Counted from the first letter of the stretch, positions 52,005 to 60,532 are shown. The stretch is DNA of 64,000 nucleotides from CAZMRF01 sp964568735 (GCA_964568735.1 CAZMRF010000003.1:62001-126000), one strand, 5' to 3'. Program-made: numbers and translations. Notes: generated by a model not told the origin, from the letters alone.

Positions 52005-53048
52005 TCAGGCTGCAGTCCCGATCTGCCTCCTGCGGCGCAGCATCCAGAGGGCAGAGATGGACAGGATGGCGGCGAGGAAGATAAGACCCCATTCGCTCAG
52101 CGTGGGGATGTTACCGCCTGGCACACTCGTCTCCGCCGAGACGATCTGGCCCGGCACCCCGCCCGCTGCAATCCTGGTCACGTTCTTTGCCTGGACGTTG
52201 GGGAGGAAGACCGTGGGGCCCTGGAAGTTGGAGGCGGATCGGCACTTGCCGGCGGCGTTGGGGAGCAGGACGGCCGTCAAGCCTCCGCTGGGTAGGGCCT
52301 TGAACCCAGCTGCGATCGCATTATGCAGGGCCTCATCGCTCAACCCGGTGCTGTTGACGCCGAACGAGCCAGCACTCGGCCCTCCCACGACGGAGAAGTT
52401 GATGTTCCCGTCCACCGCCGGGGATCCCCTGTCAACGCGCACGCAGTACTGGGGCAGGATGTCCGACGCCACTGTATTGCCTGCATTCGTCGTGTGATGC
52501 AGGGCCTTCGCCGACTTAAGGTCGGCCGCCGCGGCTGCGATCATGAAGTTTTCGGGGATGACGCCGGAGGTCCTGTCGATCTTGAAGCGCGGTCCAAAGA
52601 GCGCACCAGAATCGCAGTAGATTGCGACGGTGTCACCGGCCACCGCTGCGCAGCAGGCATCGAAACCCAGAGCAGGCTTAAGGACACCACCTGCGCCAGT
52701 CAGGCCCCCGTTGCAGCCGGCTGGGAGTGTGACCGATAGGACTCCGTGGCATAGGTAGTTTGCATTCACGGCTGCAAGGCACAGGGCGTTCACCCCTGCT
52801 GCCGCCACCGCTGCCCCGGTATGCCCGCCCAGGGCAAAGGGGATGGTACCGGTGTCCACATCCGGCATGGGACCGTTCAACTGAAGCCGGAATCTCATCG
52901 TCCCGGAGGCAGCCAGGGCCACGTTGTTCGTGTTTGCGTCCTTGTCGTTCGGGAAATCTTTGGAGGCGGCATCCTGTGCGAGAAGGGACGTCGGCGCCAA
53001 GAGCAAAAGACTCACAGCCAGGATCCAGGCCTTGTTCATCTTCTTCAT
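52005..53048 (-). CDS. IPTL-CTERM sorted surface protein B
   Basis: 347 residues from ATG 53048, with GGAGGA 5 bases upstream. Signal peptide MKKMNKAWILAVSLLLLAPT. The mature part shares a general plan with protein A (FCLRVDRSDPN in A versus YCVRVDRGSPA here; GNVDFSV versus GNINFSV; and Cys pairs) but is well diverged. It ends IPTLSEWGLIFLAAILSISA plus helix and RRRRQIGTAA, the IPTL-CTERM sorting signal. Upstream control region and terminator are duplicated with A. Function unknown; likely a cell-surface or matrix protein. Confidence 0.92.
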   Translation of the reverse strand: MKKMNKAWILAVSLLLLAPTSLLAQDAASKDFPNDKDANTNNVALAASGTMRFRLQLNGPMPDVDTGTIPFALGGHTGAAVAAAGVNALCLAAVNANYLCHGVLSVTLPAGCNGGLTGAGGVLKPALGFDACCAAVAGDTVAIYCDSGALFGPRFKIDRTSGVIPENFMIAAAAADLKSAKALHHTTNAGNTVASDILPQYCVRVDRGSPAVDGNINFSVVGGPSAGSFGVNSTGLSDEALHNAIAAGFKALPSGGLTAVLLPNAAGKCRSASNFQGPTVFLPNVQAKNVTRIAAGGVPGQIVSAETSVPGGNIPTLSEWGLIFLAAILSISALWMLRRRRQIGTAA

Positions 53049-53129
53049 CTGATCCTCCCCCCATCGTGAAAGGGCTGTCCAAGCCGCCAGCGTCACTGCG
53101 ACGCCACCGACGGCAACCCCGCTCGATCC

Positions 53130-53137
53130 GTGCCTGA
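53130..53137 (-). promoter_or_regulatory. conserved leader element of IPTL-CTERM gene B
   Basis: TCAGGCAC, at the same distance (22 bases) after the -12 TTGC as in gene A. It overlaps a small CCTG-CAT-CAGG hairpin. Confidence 0.35.
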
Positions 53138-53159
53138 TGCAGGACCAGCCTCCTCGAAA

Positions 53160-53174
53160 GCAAGGTCGATGCCG
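53160..53174 (-). promoter_or_regulatory. sigma-54 (RpoN) promoter of IPTL-CTERM gene B
   Basis: Reads CGGCATCGACCTTGC on the minus strand: -24 GG, 10 bases, -12 GC. Predicted start about 53148, leader about 100 bases. Confidence 0.75.
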
Positions 53175-53273
53175 TGGGCCGTGGATTTGGGGTCAGCTCC
53201 TCGAAAGAGCCTACGCTGCAAGCGAAAAGGCCTGTATGGGGGATTCGGATCGAGCGTGAAAGACCTCGTACTT

Positions 53274-53288
53274 GGTGCGGATCGCACC
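53274..53288. promoter_or_regulatory. enhancer site 1 (UAS) for gene B
   Basis: GGTGCGGATCGCACC, a perfect 6-3-6 palindrome, centred 108-109 bp upstream of the -24 element of gene B. It is the best copy of the shared site. Confidence 0.7.
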
Positions 53289-53307
53289 CGTCCCGGCAAG
53301 GTCGTCT

Positions 53308-53322
53308 GGAGCATCTCGCACC
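53308..53322. promoter_or_regulatory. enhancer site 2 (UAS) for gene B
   Basis: GGAGCATCTCGCACC, centre exactly 34 bp from site 1, as in gene A's control region. Confidence 0.65.
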
Positions 53323-53562
53323 ATCTCATGAAGCCACGCCGTGAGTGGGGCAGCCCCGGGCATCGGTTCTTGTGGGCCGAGCGGGAGCCCCGTTGGATCG
53401 GGGATCTCTGGGGAAACTGGTGTACTGTGGCGCCTCGCTGAGGAGAATCCCGAGCGCCGGTGGTGGGGCGGGGGCGGGATCGTCGACTCGAGCGGACGAA
53501 CAAGTGGGGATTCGAGGGGGGAGATTTTCACTGATGTGGGGCAAAATGTCCCGCCCGGCCTA
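53323..53562. other. gap between the enhancer region and the sensor promoter
   Basis: About 240 bases, AT-richer toward its end. Small open frames here run through the enhancer sites and have no ribosome site or family likeness. Nothing else recognised. Confidence 0.4.
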
Positions 53563-53591
53563 TTGACCGTAAAAAGGATTCAGGGTATATA
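53563..53591 (+). promoter_or_regulatory. sigma-70 promoter of the sensor kinase/regulator operon
   Basis: TTGACC (53563-53568), a 17-base spacer, TATATA (53586-53591). Start about 53598, giving a leader of about 218 bases before ATG 53816. Strong match, and sigma-70 rather than sigma-54. Confidence 0.7.
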
Positions 53592-53815
53592 TCGGGGCCT
53601 GCTGGCAAATTTAGTGGGGAGGAGTGGGTAGACCGTCGGTTTCCCACCGGCGGTTCCCGTCAGCGCGGTTCTCGGGCTTTCGGATCCCGGCCTGGCCCGT
53701 TCCGGTGCGATCTCCCCCAGCGACGCACCGCGAGCAGTTGGACCTGGGGCCGGAGCACGAGGCCGTGACTCCTCCAGGGCGGCTCGACTTTCGAGATCCG
53801 CCATGAAGGCAGGTC

Positions 53816-55087
53816 ATGGGCTGGCTGTCCCGGTTGCCTCGGCGTCTTTTCCCGGCGGAGCGCAACGGTGATCCTGCGCTTCTCGTCCGGCACGTCGCCA
53901 TACTCCTTGCCACGCTTGCCGCGTTCCTCCTGTTCCCTGTAGAGCCCGACAAGGGCCGGTACCTCGTAGGGATCCTTGGAGGGGCCGCCCTCCTGAACTT
54001 CGCTGTCTTCTGCATGTCTCTCCGGCCGGGCCTGTTCGGCGCCTCGCGCTTCCTCTCACCACTCGTGGGCATTTCGAGCTGGACGGTTCTCGTGTACGTC
54101 ACCGGCGGGAGCGGCTCGCCCTATATGGCGGGGCTAGGCCTCGAGATCGTGCTCACCGCCATGAGCTTCGGGCCGGCGGCGACCGCACTCGTGAGCGCGG
54201 GGGCAGCGGCGGCGCTCTGGATCCAGCAGGCGCTCCTGGGCTTCGGGCCCGGGGATGTCACCGGCCTGGGTTTCGAGACGGCTTTCCTCCTTGCGATCGG
54301 CGGTGTGGCCAGCCTCCTGCGGCGGCGGTGGGGGAGGGCGAATGACGCGCTGCTCGATGAAGCGGGGCAAGCACGCCAGCGCCTGCGAGTCCTGGAGGAC
54401 GAGCTCGAGGGGCTTCGGGCCCTGGGGCAGGTAGGCGAAAACACGGCCCGTCTTGCTCACGCGCTCAAGAACGCGGTCGGTGCCTTGAGGGGGTTCACCT
54501 GCCTCATCGAGGCGCGGACCCCCTCCGCGGCGGGCGAGGAGGGTATCCGCGAAGGACTGCGATCCGCCGTGGATCGCCTGGAGGAGATCTCGCGGATGAT
54601 CCTCCAGCCCTCTGCCTTCCCGGTACATCGAGCGGAGGATCTCGACGCGAGGGTGGTCGGAAAGACCATCGGGGAGGCCATTGGAGAGGCCTCCAGGAGG
54701 CACCCCGGAATCCGCTGGACATGCTCCGGAGCGAGTGAGCTCGACGGCGTCTCGTGTCCAGGAGGCACGCTGCGTGAAGTCCTGGGTATCCTCCTCGACA
54801 ACGCCGCGGAGGCGATGGCGGGGGAAGGAGAGGTCCTGCTCGCGGCCCGGGAGGATGGAGGGCGGCTCGAGGTCGAGGTCCGGGACGGAGGCTGCGGAAT
54901 CCCGCCTTCGAGACTCGGGGATCTCTTCAGGCCCGGCCGGACGACGAAGCCGGAAGGGAGCGGCTTCGGCCTCTTCCTCGCGCGGAGGCTGGTCGAGGCG
55001 AGCGGCGGGAGAATCACCGTCTCGGCCGCAGCCGGCGGCGGCGCCTCGTTCGGAGTGGTTCTCCCATTGCAGGATGCAGGCCGATGA
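53816..55087 (+). CDS. membrane sensor histidine kinase
   Basis: 423 residues. Residues 20-170 hold about six membrane helices and little extracytoplasmic loop. A coiled-coil (EAGQARQRLRVLEDELEGLRAL) leads to the phospho-acceptor motif TARLAHALKNAVGALRGF with His near 213. The ATPase domain (300-420) has LLDNAAEAM (N box), RDGGCGIPP (G1) and GSGFGLFLARRL (G2). The regulator's ATG overlaps the TGA by 4 bases, so the pair is coupled. It probably phosphorylates the neighbouring sigma-54 activator. Signal unknown. Confidence 0.93.
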   Translation: MGWLSRLPRRLFPAERNGDPALLVRHVAILLATLAAFLLFPVEPDKGRYLVGILGGAALLNFAVFCMSLRPGLFGASRFLSPLVGISSWTVLVYVTGGSGSPYMAGLGLEIVLTAMSFGPAATALVSAGAAAALWIQQALLGFGPGDVTGLGFETAFLLAIGGVASLLRRRWGRANDALLDEAGQARQRLRVLEDELEGLRALGQVGENTARLAHALKNAVGALRGFTCLIEARTPSAAGEEGIREGLRSAVDRLEEISRMILQPSAFPVHRAEDLDARVVGKTIGEAIGEASRRHPGIRWTCSGASELDGVSCPGGTLREVLGILLDNAAEAMAGEGEVLLAAREDGGRLEVEVRDGGCGIPPSRLGDLFRPGRTTKPEGSGFGLFLARRLVEASGGRITVSAAAGGGASFGVVLPLQDAGR

Positions 55088-56415
55088 ACGGGCGCACCGT
55101 TCTCATCGTCGACGACGAGGAGTGCATGGCGCGCTACCTCGAATCGACGCTCTCCGGCGCCGGGTACCGGACGCGCGTTGCCCGTACGGGGCTCGAGGGC
55201 CTCCTGGCCATCGAGCGCGAGCGACCGGATCTCGTGCTGTCGGATTTCCGGATGCCCGAGATGGACGGGCTCGAGCTGATCAGGCACGTGCAGCAGAGGT
55301 GGCCGGCGCTGCCCGTAATCCTCGTGACCGTCGTCGAGGCGATCGACATTGTCGTCGAGGCGGTGCGAGCTGGGGCGATCAACTATCTGCTCAAGTCGAG
55401 CCCCCCCGAGGTGATCCTCTCGGCCGTGGAGAGGGCGTGCCGCGTCGCGCCCCGCGGCAGCCTCACGCAGGATCCCCTCGACGAGATCGTCGGCGTGAGC
55501 CTGAGCATGGTGGAGGCTCGCCATCAAATCGCGCTGGCCGCTCGCTGCGACGTCAACGTCCTTATCACCGGCAAGACCGGCACGGGGAAGGAGCTGGCGG
55601 CCAGGGCCATCCATCGCGTGTCGAGCCTCTCCGCGGGCCCCTTCGTTGCGGTCAACTGCGCCGCGGTGCCCGCCGAGCTCTTCGAGAGCACCTTCTTCGG
55701 CCATCGGCGAGGCGCCTTCACGGGGGCCGACCGTGACGCCACGGGCCTACTCGAGGAGGCCGACGGGGGAGTTCTCCTGCTGGATGAGCTCGAGAGCCTG
55801 ACTCCAACTCACCAGGCCAAGCTGCTGCGCTTCCTGGACGATGGAGAGGTGCGGCCCGTGGGCGCGAGCCTGGTTCGCCACGCCGGCGTGAGGGTGCTGG
55901 CCACCTCCAACGTGGACCCGTCGAGACTCCTGGAAAGCCACCTTCTCCGGGAGGACCTCTATTTCCGCCTCCGGGGCTTCGAGATCCACCTGCCCGAGCT
56001 GAGGGAGCGGACGGAGGATATCCCGCTGCTCGCCGAGCACTTCCTGGGGCCGGAAGGGCTGGCGCTATCAGCCGGGGCTCTGAAGGCGCTTGGGTCCTAC
56101 GCCTGGCCTGGAAACGTCAGGGAGCTACGCAACGTCCTGGGGCGCGCACGAGCCTTGTCGGGGAACCAGACCATCCGACGCGCGCACCTCGCGCTTCCGC
56201 AGGGCCGGCCGATGCTGCCTGGCAGCCCGGCCCCGTCGGACGCCACTCCCGCGGCCCGTCCTACTCTGAAGGAAATCGAGCGGCAGGCGGTCATCGGGGC
56301 CCTCGAGAGCGCGGCGGGGAATCGCAGCCGTGCGGCCCGGGCGCTCGGAATCGATCGCTCCACGCTGCGCCGCAAGCTCAAGGAACACCACGCCGACGGA
56401 AACGGCGGGCACTAG
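55084..56415 (+). CDS. NtrC-family sigma-54-dependent response regulator
   Basis: 443 residues. Receiver domain 1-120: acidic DD at 10-11, phospho-acceptor Asp 54 in LVLSDFRMPEMDG, Lys 103. AAA+ domain 135-370: Walker A GKTGTGKE (162-169), RRGAFTGADRD with intact GAFTGA (about 211) that contacts sigma-54, Walker B LLLDELESL, and the ELRERTEDIPLLAEHF sensor region. Fis-type helix-turn-helix at the C terminus (SRAARALGIDRSTLRRKL). Together with the overlapping kinase it should activate sigma-54 promoters; the two nearest are those of the IPTL-CTERM genes. Confidence 0.95.
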   Translation: MNGRTVLIVDDEECMARYLESTLSGAGYRTRVARTGLEGLLAIERERPDLVLSDFRMPEMDGLELIRHVQQRWPALPVILVTVVEAIDIVVEAVRAGAINYLLKSSPPEVILSAVERACRVAPRGSLTQDPLDEIVGVSLSMVEARHQIALAARCDVNVLITGKTGTGKELAARAIHRVSSLSAGPFVAVNCAAVPAELFESTFFGHRRGAFTGADRDATGLLEEADGGVLLLDELESLTPTHQAKLLRFLDDGEVRPVGASLVRHAGVRVLATSNVDPSRLLESHLLREDLYFRLRGFEIHLPELRERTEDIPLLAEHFLGPEGLALSAGALKALGSYAWPGNVRELRNVLGRARALSGNQTIRRAHLALPQGRPMLPGSPAPSDATPAARPTLKEIERQAVIGALESAAGNRSRAARALGIDRSTLRRKLKEHHADGNGGH

Positions 56416-56523
56416 CGACGAGGACGGACCGTGGACTCCTGAATCGCGGACCGGATTCGGAGCCCGCCTCCCGCGCCCGGTGTGCGGCAGGCACCTGGCC
56501 GCTCCTGGGTCGCGGTTCCCGAC

Positions 56524-58395
56524 CTAGGCGCGGACGAGCCTGCGGGCTGCGGCTGCGATCGCTGCAGCCGAGATGCCGCACGCTTCGAGGAGCTCCTCCG
56601 GAGTGCCGCTGCGCGGCACCTCCCGAACCGCGAGGTGCTCGATCCGCACCCCATGCCCCTGCAGCCCCGTGATGATGGCCTCTCCCAGGCCGCCGGCCTC
56701 GTAATGATCCTCGGCGATGACCAGCCGACCCCCCGCGTCGGCGGCATGCTTGGAGATCCCTTCGGCGTCCACCGGCTTGACCGAGTAGGCGTCCACGACG
56801 CGCGCCCGGATCCCGTCTGCGGAGAGGATCTCCCTGGCCTTGAGGGCTTCGTGGAGAGTGACGCCGGCCCCCACCAGCGCCACCTGATCGCCGCCCGAGG
56901 CCTTCACGGCCTTGGAGCCGCCCACGGGGAAGGACGCGGCGTTCTCGTAGAGGACGGGGGTCTTCGGGCGGCTCGTCCGTATGTAGGCGACGCCGTCGTG
57001 CTCGGCGGCCGCCGCGACGAGCCGCTCGGTGCTGACGCCATCCGAGGGGTACAGGACAATCGATCCGGCGATGGTGCGAAACATGGCCAGATCCTCGAGC
57101 CCCATCTGTGATGGCCCATCGGGTCCGATGCTGACGCCGCAGTGCGAACCGCAGAAGCGGATGCGCGCCCGTCCGATGGGTGCCATCCGGATGAAGTCGT
57201 AGCACCGGGTCAGAAAACAGGCGAACGTCGAGACGAAGGGGTTGAAGCCTCGCCGTGCGAGGCCCACGGCCGCGCCGGCCAGGTTTTGCTCGGCGATGAA
57301 TCCCTCGAAGAAGCGATCCGGAAAGACCTTCATGAAGGCGTCGGCATAGGTGGAGTTCTTGGTGTCGCCGTCGAGAGCGACCAGCATCGGGTCCACCTTT
57401 CCCAGCTTGACGAGAGCGGTCCCATAGGCAGTCCTCGTAGCCACCTCATCGCCGCGGGTGTAGGCCGGTGGCTCCAGTGTGCCGCGCCGCTTAGAGAAAC
57501 CGACCGTGATCTCGGGCGGCACGGTCGCTCTGAAGGGATGGAGATCCCCTCCCCGCGGTAGCTCCTCGATGGCCCGGGCCAGCTCGTCCTTCGAGAGCGG
57601 CTTGCCGTGCCATCCCTCCTTGTCCTCGAGGAAGGAGACGCCGCGGCCCTTGAAGGTCCTCGCCACGACAGCCGTCGGGCGTCCGGTGCCGTCTCCCGCC
57701 GCCGCGGAGTTGAGCGACTTGACGACCGCGGCCATGTCGTGGCCGTCCACGGCGATGGTCCGCCATCCGAACGCTTCGAAGCGGCGGGTGTACGCCTCGA
57801 TGTCGTGGCCGAACATCGTGGCCTGGCTCTGCCCCAGGCGGTTGACGTCCACGATGGCGATGAGGTTGTCGAGCTTGTAGTGGGAGGCCATGTTCGCCGC
57901 CTCCCAGACCGAGCCCTCGGCGCACTCGCCGTCACCCATCAGGACGAAGATCCTGTACGGGGCCTTCTCGAGGTGCTTGGCAGCCAGAGCCATTCCCACC
58001 CCTATCGAGAGGCCCTGCCCGAGGCTCCCCGTGGCGGCCTCGGACCACTCGAAGCGTGCCGTGGGATGGCCTTCCAGGATGGAGTCGAACCTGCGCAGCG
58101 TCCCGAGCATCTCCCTGGGGAGCGCTCCGGCCTCGGCCCAGGCTGCATAGAGCAGGGGCGCGGCGTGGCCCTTCGACAGGACGAACCGATCGTTGGCAGG
58201 ATGTTCGGGCCAGGCCGGGTCGTAGCGCATCACGCCGAAGAAGAGCGCGGAGACGAGGTCGGCCGCCGACATGCAGGTCGTCGGGTGGCCGGAGCCCGCC
58301 GCGGTCGTCGCTTCGAGGCTCGCCACGCGGAGCCGGTCCGCGCGGAGCTTGAGGGAATCGATGGTCTCGGTGGAGTGATCGGCTGACTCTGGCAA
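56524..58395 (-). CDS. tkt: transketolase, animal-like clade
   Basis: 623 residues from TTG 58395, supported by GGAGG 5 bases upstream; upstream in-frame methionines lie inside the divergent gene. Pentose-phosphate/Calvin-type enzyme using ThDP. Motifs: TTAAGSGHPTTCMSAAD, NDRFVLSKGHAAPLLYAAWAEAG, ATGSLGQGLSIGVGMA, MGDGECAEGSVWEAA (ThDP/Mg), GEVATR-like middle, FIAEQNLAGAAVGLARRGFN, GPDGPSQMGLEDLAMFR. The sequence and its 623-residue length resemble metazoan transketolase more than the longer E. coli TktA. Confidence 0.95.
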   Translation of the reverse strand: MPESADHSTETIDSLKLRADRLRVASLEATTAAGSGHPTTCMSAADLVSALFFGVMRYDPAWPEHPANDRFVLSKGHAAPLLYAAWAEAGALPREMLGTLRRFDSILEGHPTARFEWSEAATGSLGQGLSIGVGMALAAKHLEKAPYRIFVLMGDGECAEGSVWEAANMASHYKLDNLIAIVDVNRLGQSQATMFGHDIEAYTRRFEAFGWRTIAVDGHDMAAVVKSLNSAAAGDGTGRPTAVVARTFKGRGVSFLEDKEGWHGKPLSKDELARAIEELPRGGDLHPFRATVPPEITVGFSKRRGTLEPPAYTRGDEVATRTAYGTALVKLGKVDPMLVALDGDTKNSTYADAFMKVFPDRFFEGFIAEQNLAGAAVGLARRGFNPFVSTFACFLTRCYDFIRMAPIGRARIRFCGSHCGVSIGPDGPSQMGLEDLAMFRTIAGSIVLYPSDGVSTERLVAAAAEHDGVAYIRTSRPKTPVLYENAASFPVGGSKAVKASGGDQVALVGAGVTLHEALKAREILSADGIRARVVDAYSVKPVDAEGISKHAADAGGRLVIAEDHYEAGGLGEAIITGLQGHGVRIEHLAVREVPRSGTPEELLEACGISAAAIAAAARRLVRA

Positions 58396-58460
58396 GGCAA
58401 CCTCCGGCGGGGAAGGGACTCGGACAGGCTCCTGGATCCGGATGGTGCGAAGAGAGGCGG

Positions 58461-58467
58461 TATTATA
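58461..58467. promoter_or_regulatory. AT-rich -10-like patch between divergent tkt and dehydratase genes
   Basis: TATTAT on the plus strand and TATAAT on the minus strand within GTATTATAC, the only AT-rich spot in the 86-base gap. No -35 box fits on either strand, so it is a weak, possibly bidirectional promoter. Confidence 0.3.
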
Positions 58468-58481
58468 CGCGAGGAGGCCGC

Positions 58482-59483
58482 ATGGCGGACCAGATGGATC
58501 ATCCCGTCCCAACCCACGAGGAGATGGTCGCCTTACTCGAAGAGGCGCGGCGGCGAATCGCCGGGGTCGCGCACAGGACGCCTGTCCTGACCTCGCGAAC
58601 GCTGGATGCGCAGGTCGGGGCCGGGGTCTTCCTAAAGTGCGAGAACTTCCAGCGCGTCGGGGCCTTCAAGTTCCGGGGAGCCTGGAACGCGATCTCGAGG
58701 CTCCCGGAAGAAACTCGCGCGCGCGGCGTCGTGGCCTTCTCCTCCGGCAACCACGCGCAGGCGGTGGCGCTGACGGCCAGGCTCCACTCCATCCCGGCCG
58801 TCATCGTCATGCCTTCGACCGCCGTGGCCTCCAAGCTCGCGGCGACGCAAGGCTATGGCGCCGAGGTGATCCACCACGACAAGCTGGGCGAGACGCGCGA
58901 GGCGTGCGCCGCGCGCCTCTCACGCGAGCGCGGCCTGACTCTGATCCCGCCCTTCGATCACCCCGACATCGTGGCGGGGCAGGGCACGGCGGCGGCCGAG
59001 CTGATCGAGGAGGTGGGCCCCCTGGATGTGCTGTTGACGCCTCTCGGCGGGGGCGGCCTGCTGTCGGGGAGCGCCCTGGCGGCGCGCCACATGGCCCCGA
59101 AGTGCCTCGTGATCGGCGTCGAGCCGGAAGGGGGTGACGACGGAGCGCGCTCCTTCCATGGCGGGAAGCTCGTGCGCGTCGAGAGCCCGGACACCATCGC
59201 GGACGGCGCCCGCACTCCTTCCCTCGGAAGGGTGACCTTCCCGCTCGTTCAGAGGTACGTCCATGACGTCGTCACCGTCCCCGATGCCGGCCTGGTTCAG
59301 GCGATGCGATTCGCCTGGACGCGGATGAAGATCGTCGTCGAGCCGACGGGTGCCCTGCCGCTCGCCGCGCTCCTGCTCGGCCGCGTCGGGTTTCCCGGCA
59401 AGCGGGTCGGGGTGATCCTCTCCGGCGGCAATGTCGACCCGGCCGCCGCCGCGGACCTCTTCCGCCGATTCCCCGAGGTCTAA
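58482..59483 (+). CDS. PLP-dependent threonine/serine dehydratase-like enzyme
   Basis: 333 residues from ATG 58482, GAGGAGG 4 bases before. Fold-type II PLP enzyme: FLKCENFQRVGAFKFRGAWNA with the Schiff-base Lys near 63, VAFSSGNHAQAVALTA, MPSTAVASKLAATQGYGAEV, LTPLGGGGLLSGSALA (phosphate loop) and ILSGGNVD. No ACT regulatory domain, so it is of the short catabolic threonine dehydratase / serine racemase / hydroxyaspartate lyase group; substrate not decided. Its TAA overlaps the peroxidase stop from the opposite strand. Confidence 0.88.
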   Translation: MADQMDHPVPTHEEMVALLEEARRRIAGVAHRTPVLTSRTLDAQVGAGVFLKCENFQRVGAFKFRGAWNAISRLPEETRARGVVAFSSGNHAQAVALTARLHSIPAVIVMPSTAVASKLAATQGYGAEVIHHDKLGETREACAARLSRERGLTLIPPFDHPDIVAGQGTAAAELIEEVGPLDVLLTPLGGGGLLSGSALAARHMAPKCLVIGVEPEGGDDGARSFHGGKLVRVESPDTIADGARTPSLGRVTFPLVQRYVHDVVTVPDAGLVQAMRFAWTRMKIVVEPTGALPLAALLLGRVGFPGKRVGVILSGGNVDPAAAADLFRRFPEV

Positions 59484-60532
59484 GGCAACGGCGGGGCCTC
59501 GATCACGGGGAAGGTGCCGTCGAGCGCCTTCATGAAGGCGACGAGGTCCGACTTCTCCTCATCCGTCAGGTTGAGCGGCTGCATCTTGGGATCGAGCCAG
59601 GCATTGGCGAAGCCTCCCTTGTTGTAGTACTCGACCACGCGCTCGAGCGTCGGCTCGCTTCCGTCATGCATGTAGGGAGCCGTCCGGGTCAGGTCCCTCA
59701 GAATCGGGGTCTTGAAGGCCCCCCGGTCCTTTTCCTCTCCGGTCACGACGAAGCGCCCCATGTCGGGCTCGGGGGCGTCGATCCCCACGCCGATGTTGTG
59801 GAAGACCCCGTCGGAGAGGTTGAAGCCGACGTGGCACTGCGAGCAGTTCGCCTTCCCGGTGAAGAGCTCGAGGCCCCGCTTCGCCTCCGCGGTGAGCGCC
59901 GTGCGCTCTCCGGCCTGGTAGCGATCGTAGGGTGAGTCGCCGGAAACGACCGTTCGCTCGAAGGCGGCGATGGCCTTGCCGATGCCGTCGATGGTGACGT
60001 CCGTGCCGAAGAGCCGCTTGAACTGCTCGCGGTAGCCGGGGATTGCACTGAGCTTCGAGACCACGACCTCGTGCGTCTCGCCCATCTCGACCGGATTCGC
60101 GATCGGGCCGACGGCCTGCTCCTCGAGCGAGGCGGCCCTCCCGTCCCAGAACTGGAAGAGGTTGTAGGAGGCGTTGATGACCGTCGGAGCCGACCGCTTC
60201 CCTTTCTGTCCGCCGATGCCCGTGGAGACTGGTGCCTGGTCGGTCCAGCCCCGCTTCGGGTCGTGGCAGGTGGCGCAGGAGACCGTATTGTCGCGGGACA
60301 GGCGTGTGTCGAAATAGAGCTGGCGCCCGAGCGCGACCTTCTCGACGGTCATCGGGTTGTCGTCCGGAACGGGGACGGGCTCCAGCCCGCGCGGGACGCT
60401 GACCTGCATGGGGGTGGGAGCAGGCTCCTCGCGTGGTGCCGTCTGACAGGCTGGAACGACGAGCAGACAGGCGAGGACGGGCAGGAAGGGCGACAAGCGA
60501 GCGAACGGCATGAGGCGCTGGGCAGTCTTCAC
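59480..60532 (-). CDS. di-heme cytochrome c peroxidase (MauG/CcpA family) lipoprotein
   Basis: 350 residues from GTG 60532 (GGAGA 5 bases upstream). Signal region with lipobox-like VVPACQTAP, so periplasmic and perhaps lipid-anchored. Two CxxCH heme sites: SCATCHDPK (about 90) and NCSQCHVGF (about 230). Other family words are GLEPVPVPDDNPMTVEKVALGRQLYFD and GAFKTPILRDLTRTAPYMHDGS. It reduces hydrogen peroxide in the periplasm or acts as a MauG-like oxidase. Located next to dps and perR, in keeping with oxidative stress. Confidence 0.92.
   Translation of the reverse strand: MKTAQRLMPFARLSPFLPVLACLLVVPACQTAPREEPAPTPMQVSVPRGLEPVPVPDDNPMTVEKVALGRQLYFDTRLSRDNTVSCATCHDPKRGWTDQAPVSTGIGGQKGKRSAPTVINASYNLFQFWDGRAASLEEQAVGPIANPVEMGETHEVVVSKLSAIPGYREQFKRLFGTDVTIDGIGKAIAAFERTVVSGDSPYDRYQAGERTALTAEAKRGLELFTGKANCSQCHVGFNLSDGVFHNIGVGIDAPEPDMGRFVVTGEEKDRGAFKTPILRDLTRTAPYMHDGSEPTLERVVEYYNKGGFANAWLDPKMQPLNLTDEEKSDLVAFMKALDGTFPVIEAPPLP

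Noticed and set aside
53130..53441. A 103-aa open frame upstream of IPTL-CTERM gene B
   Set aside because: Runs through the sigma-54 promoter and enhancer sites, no ribosome site, no family likeness.
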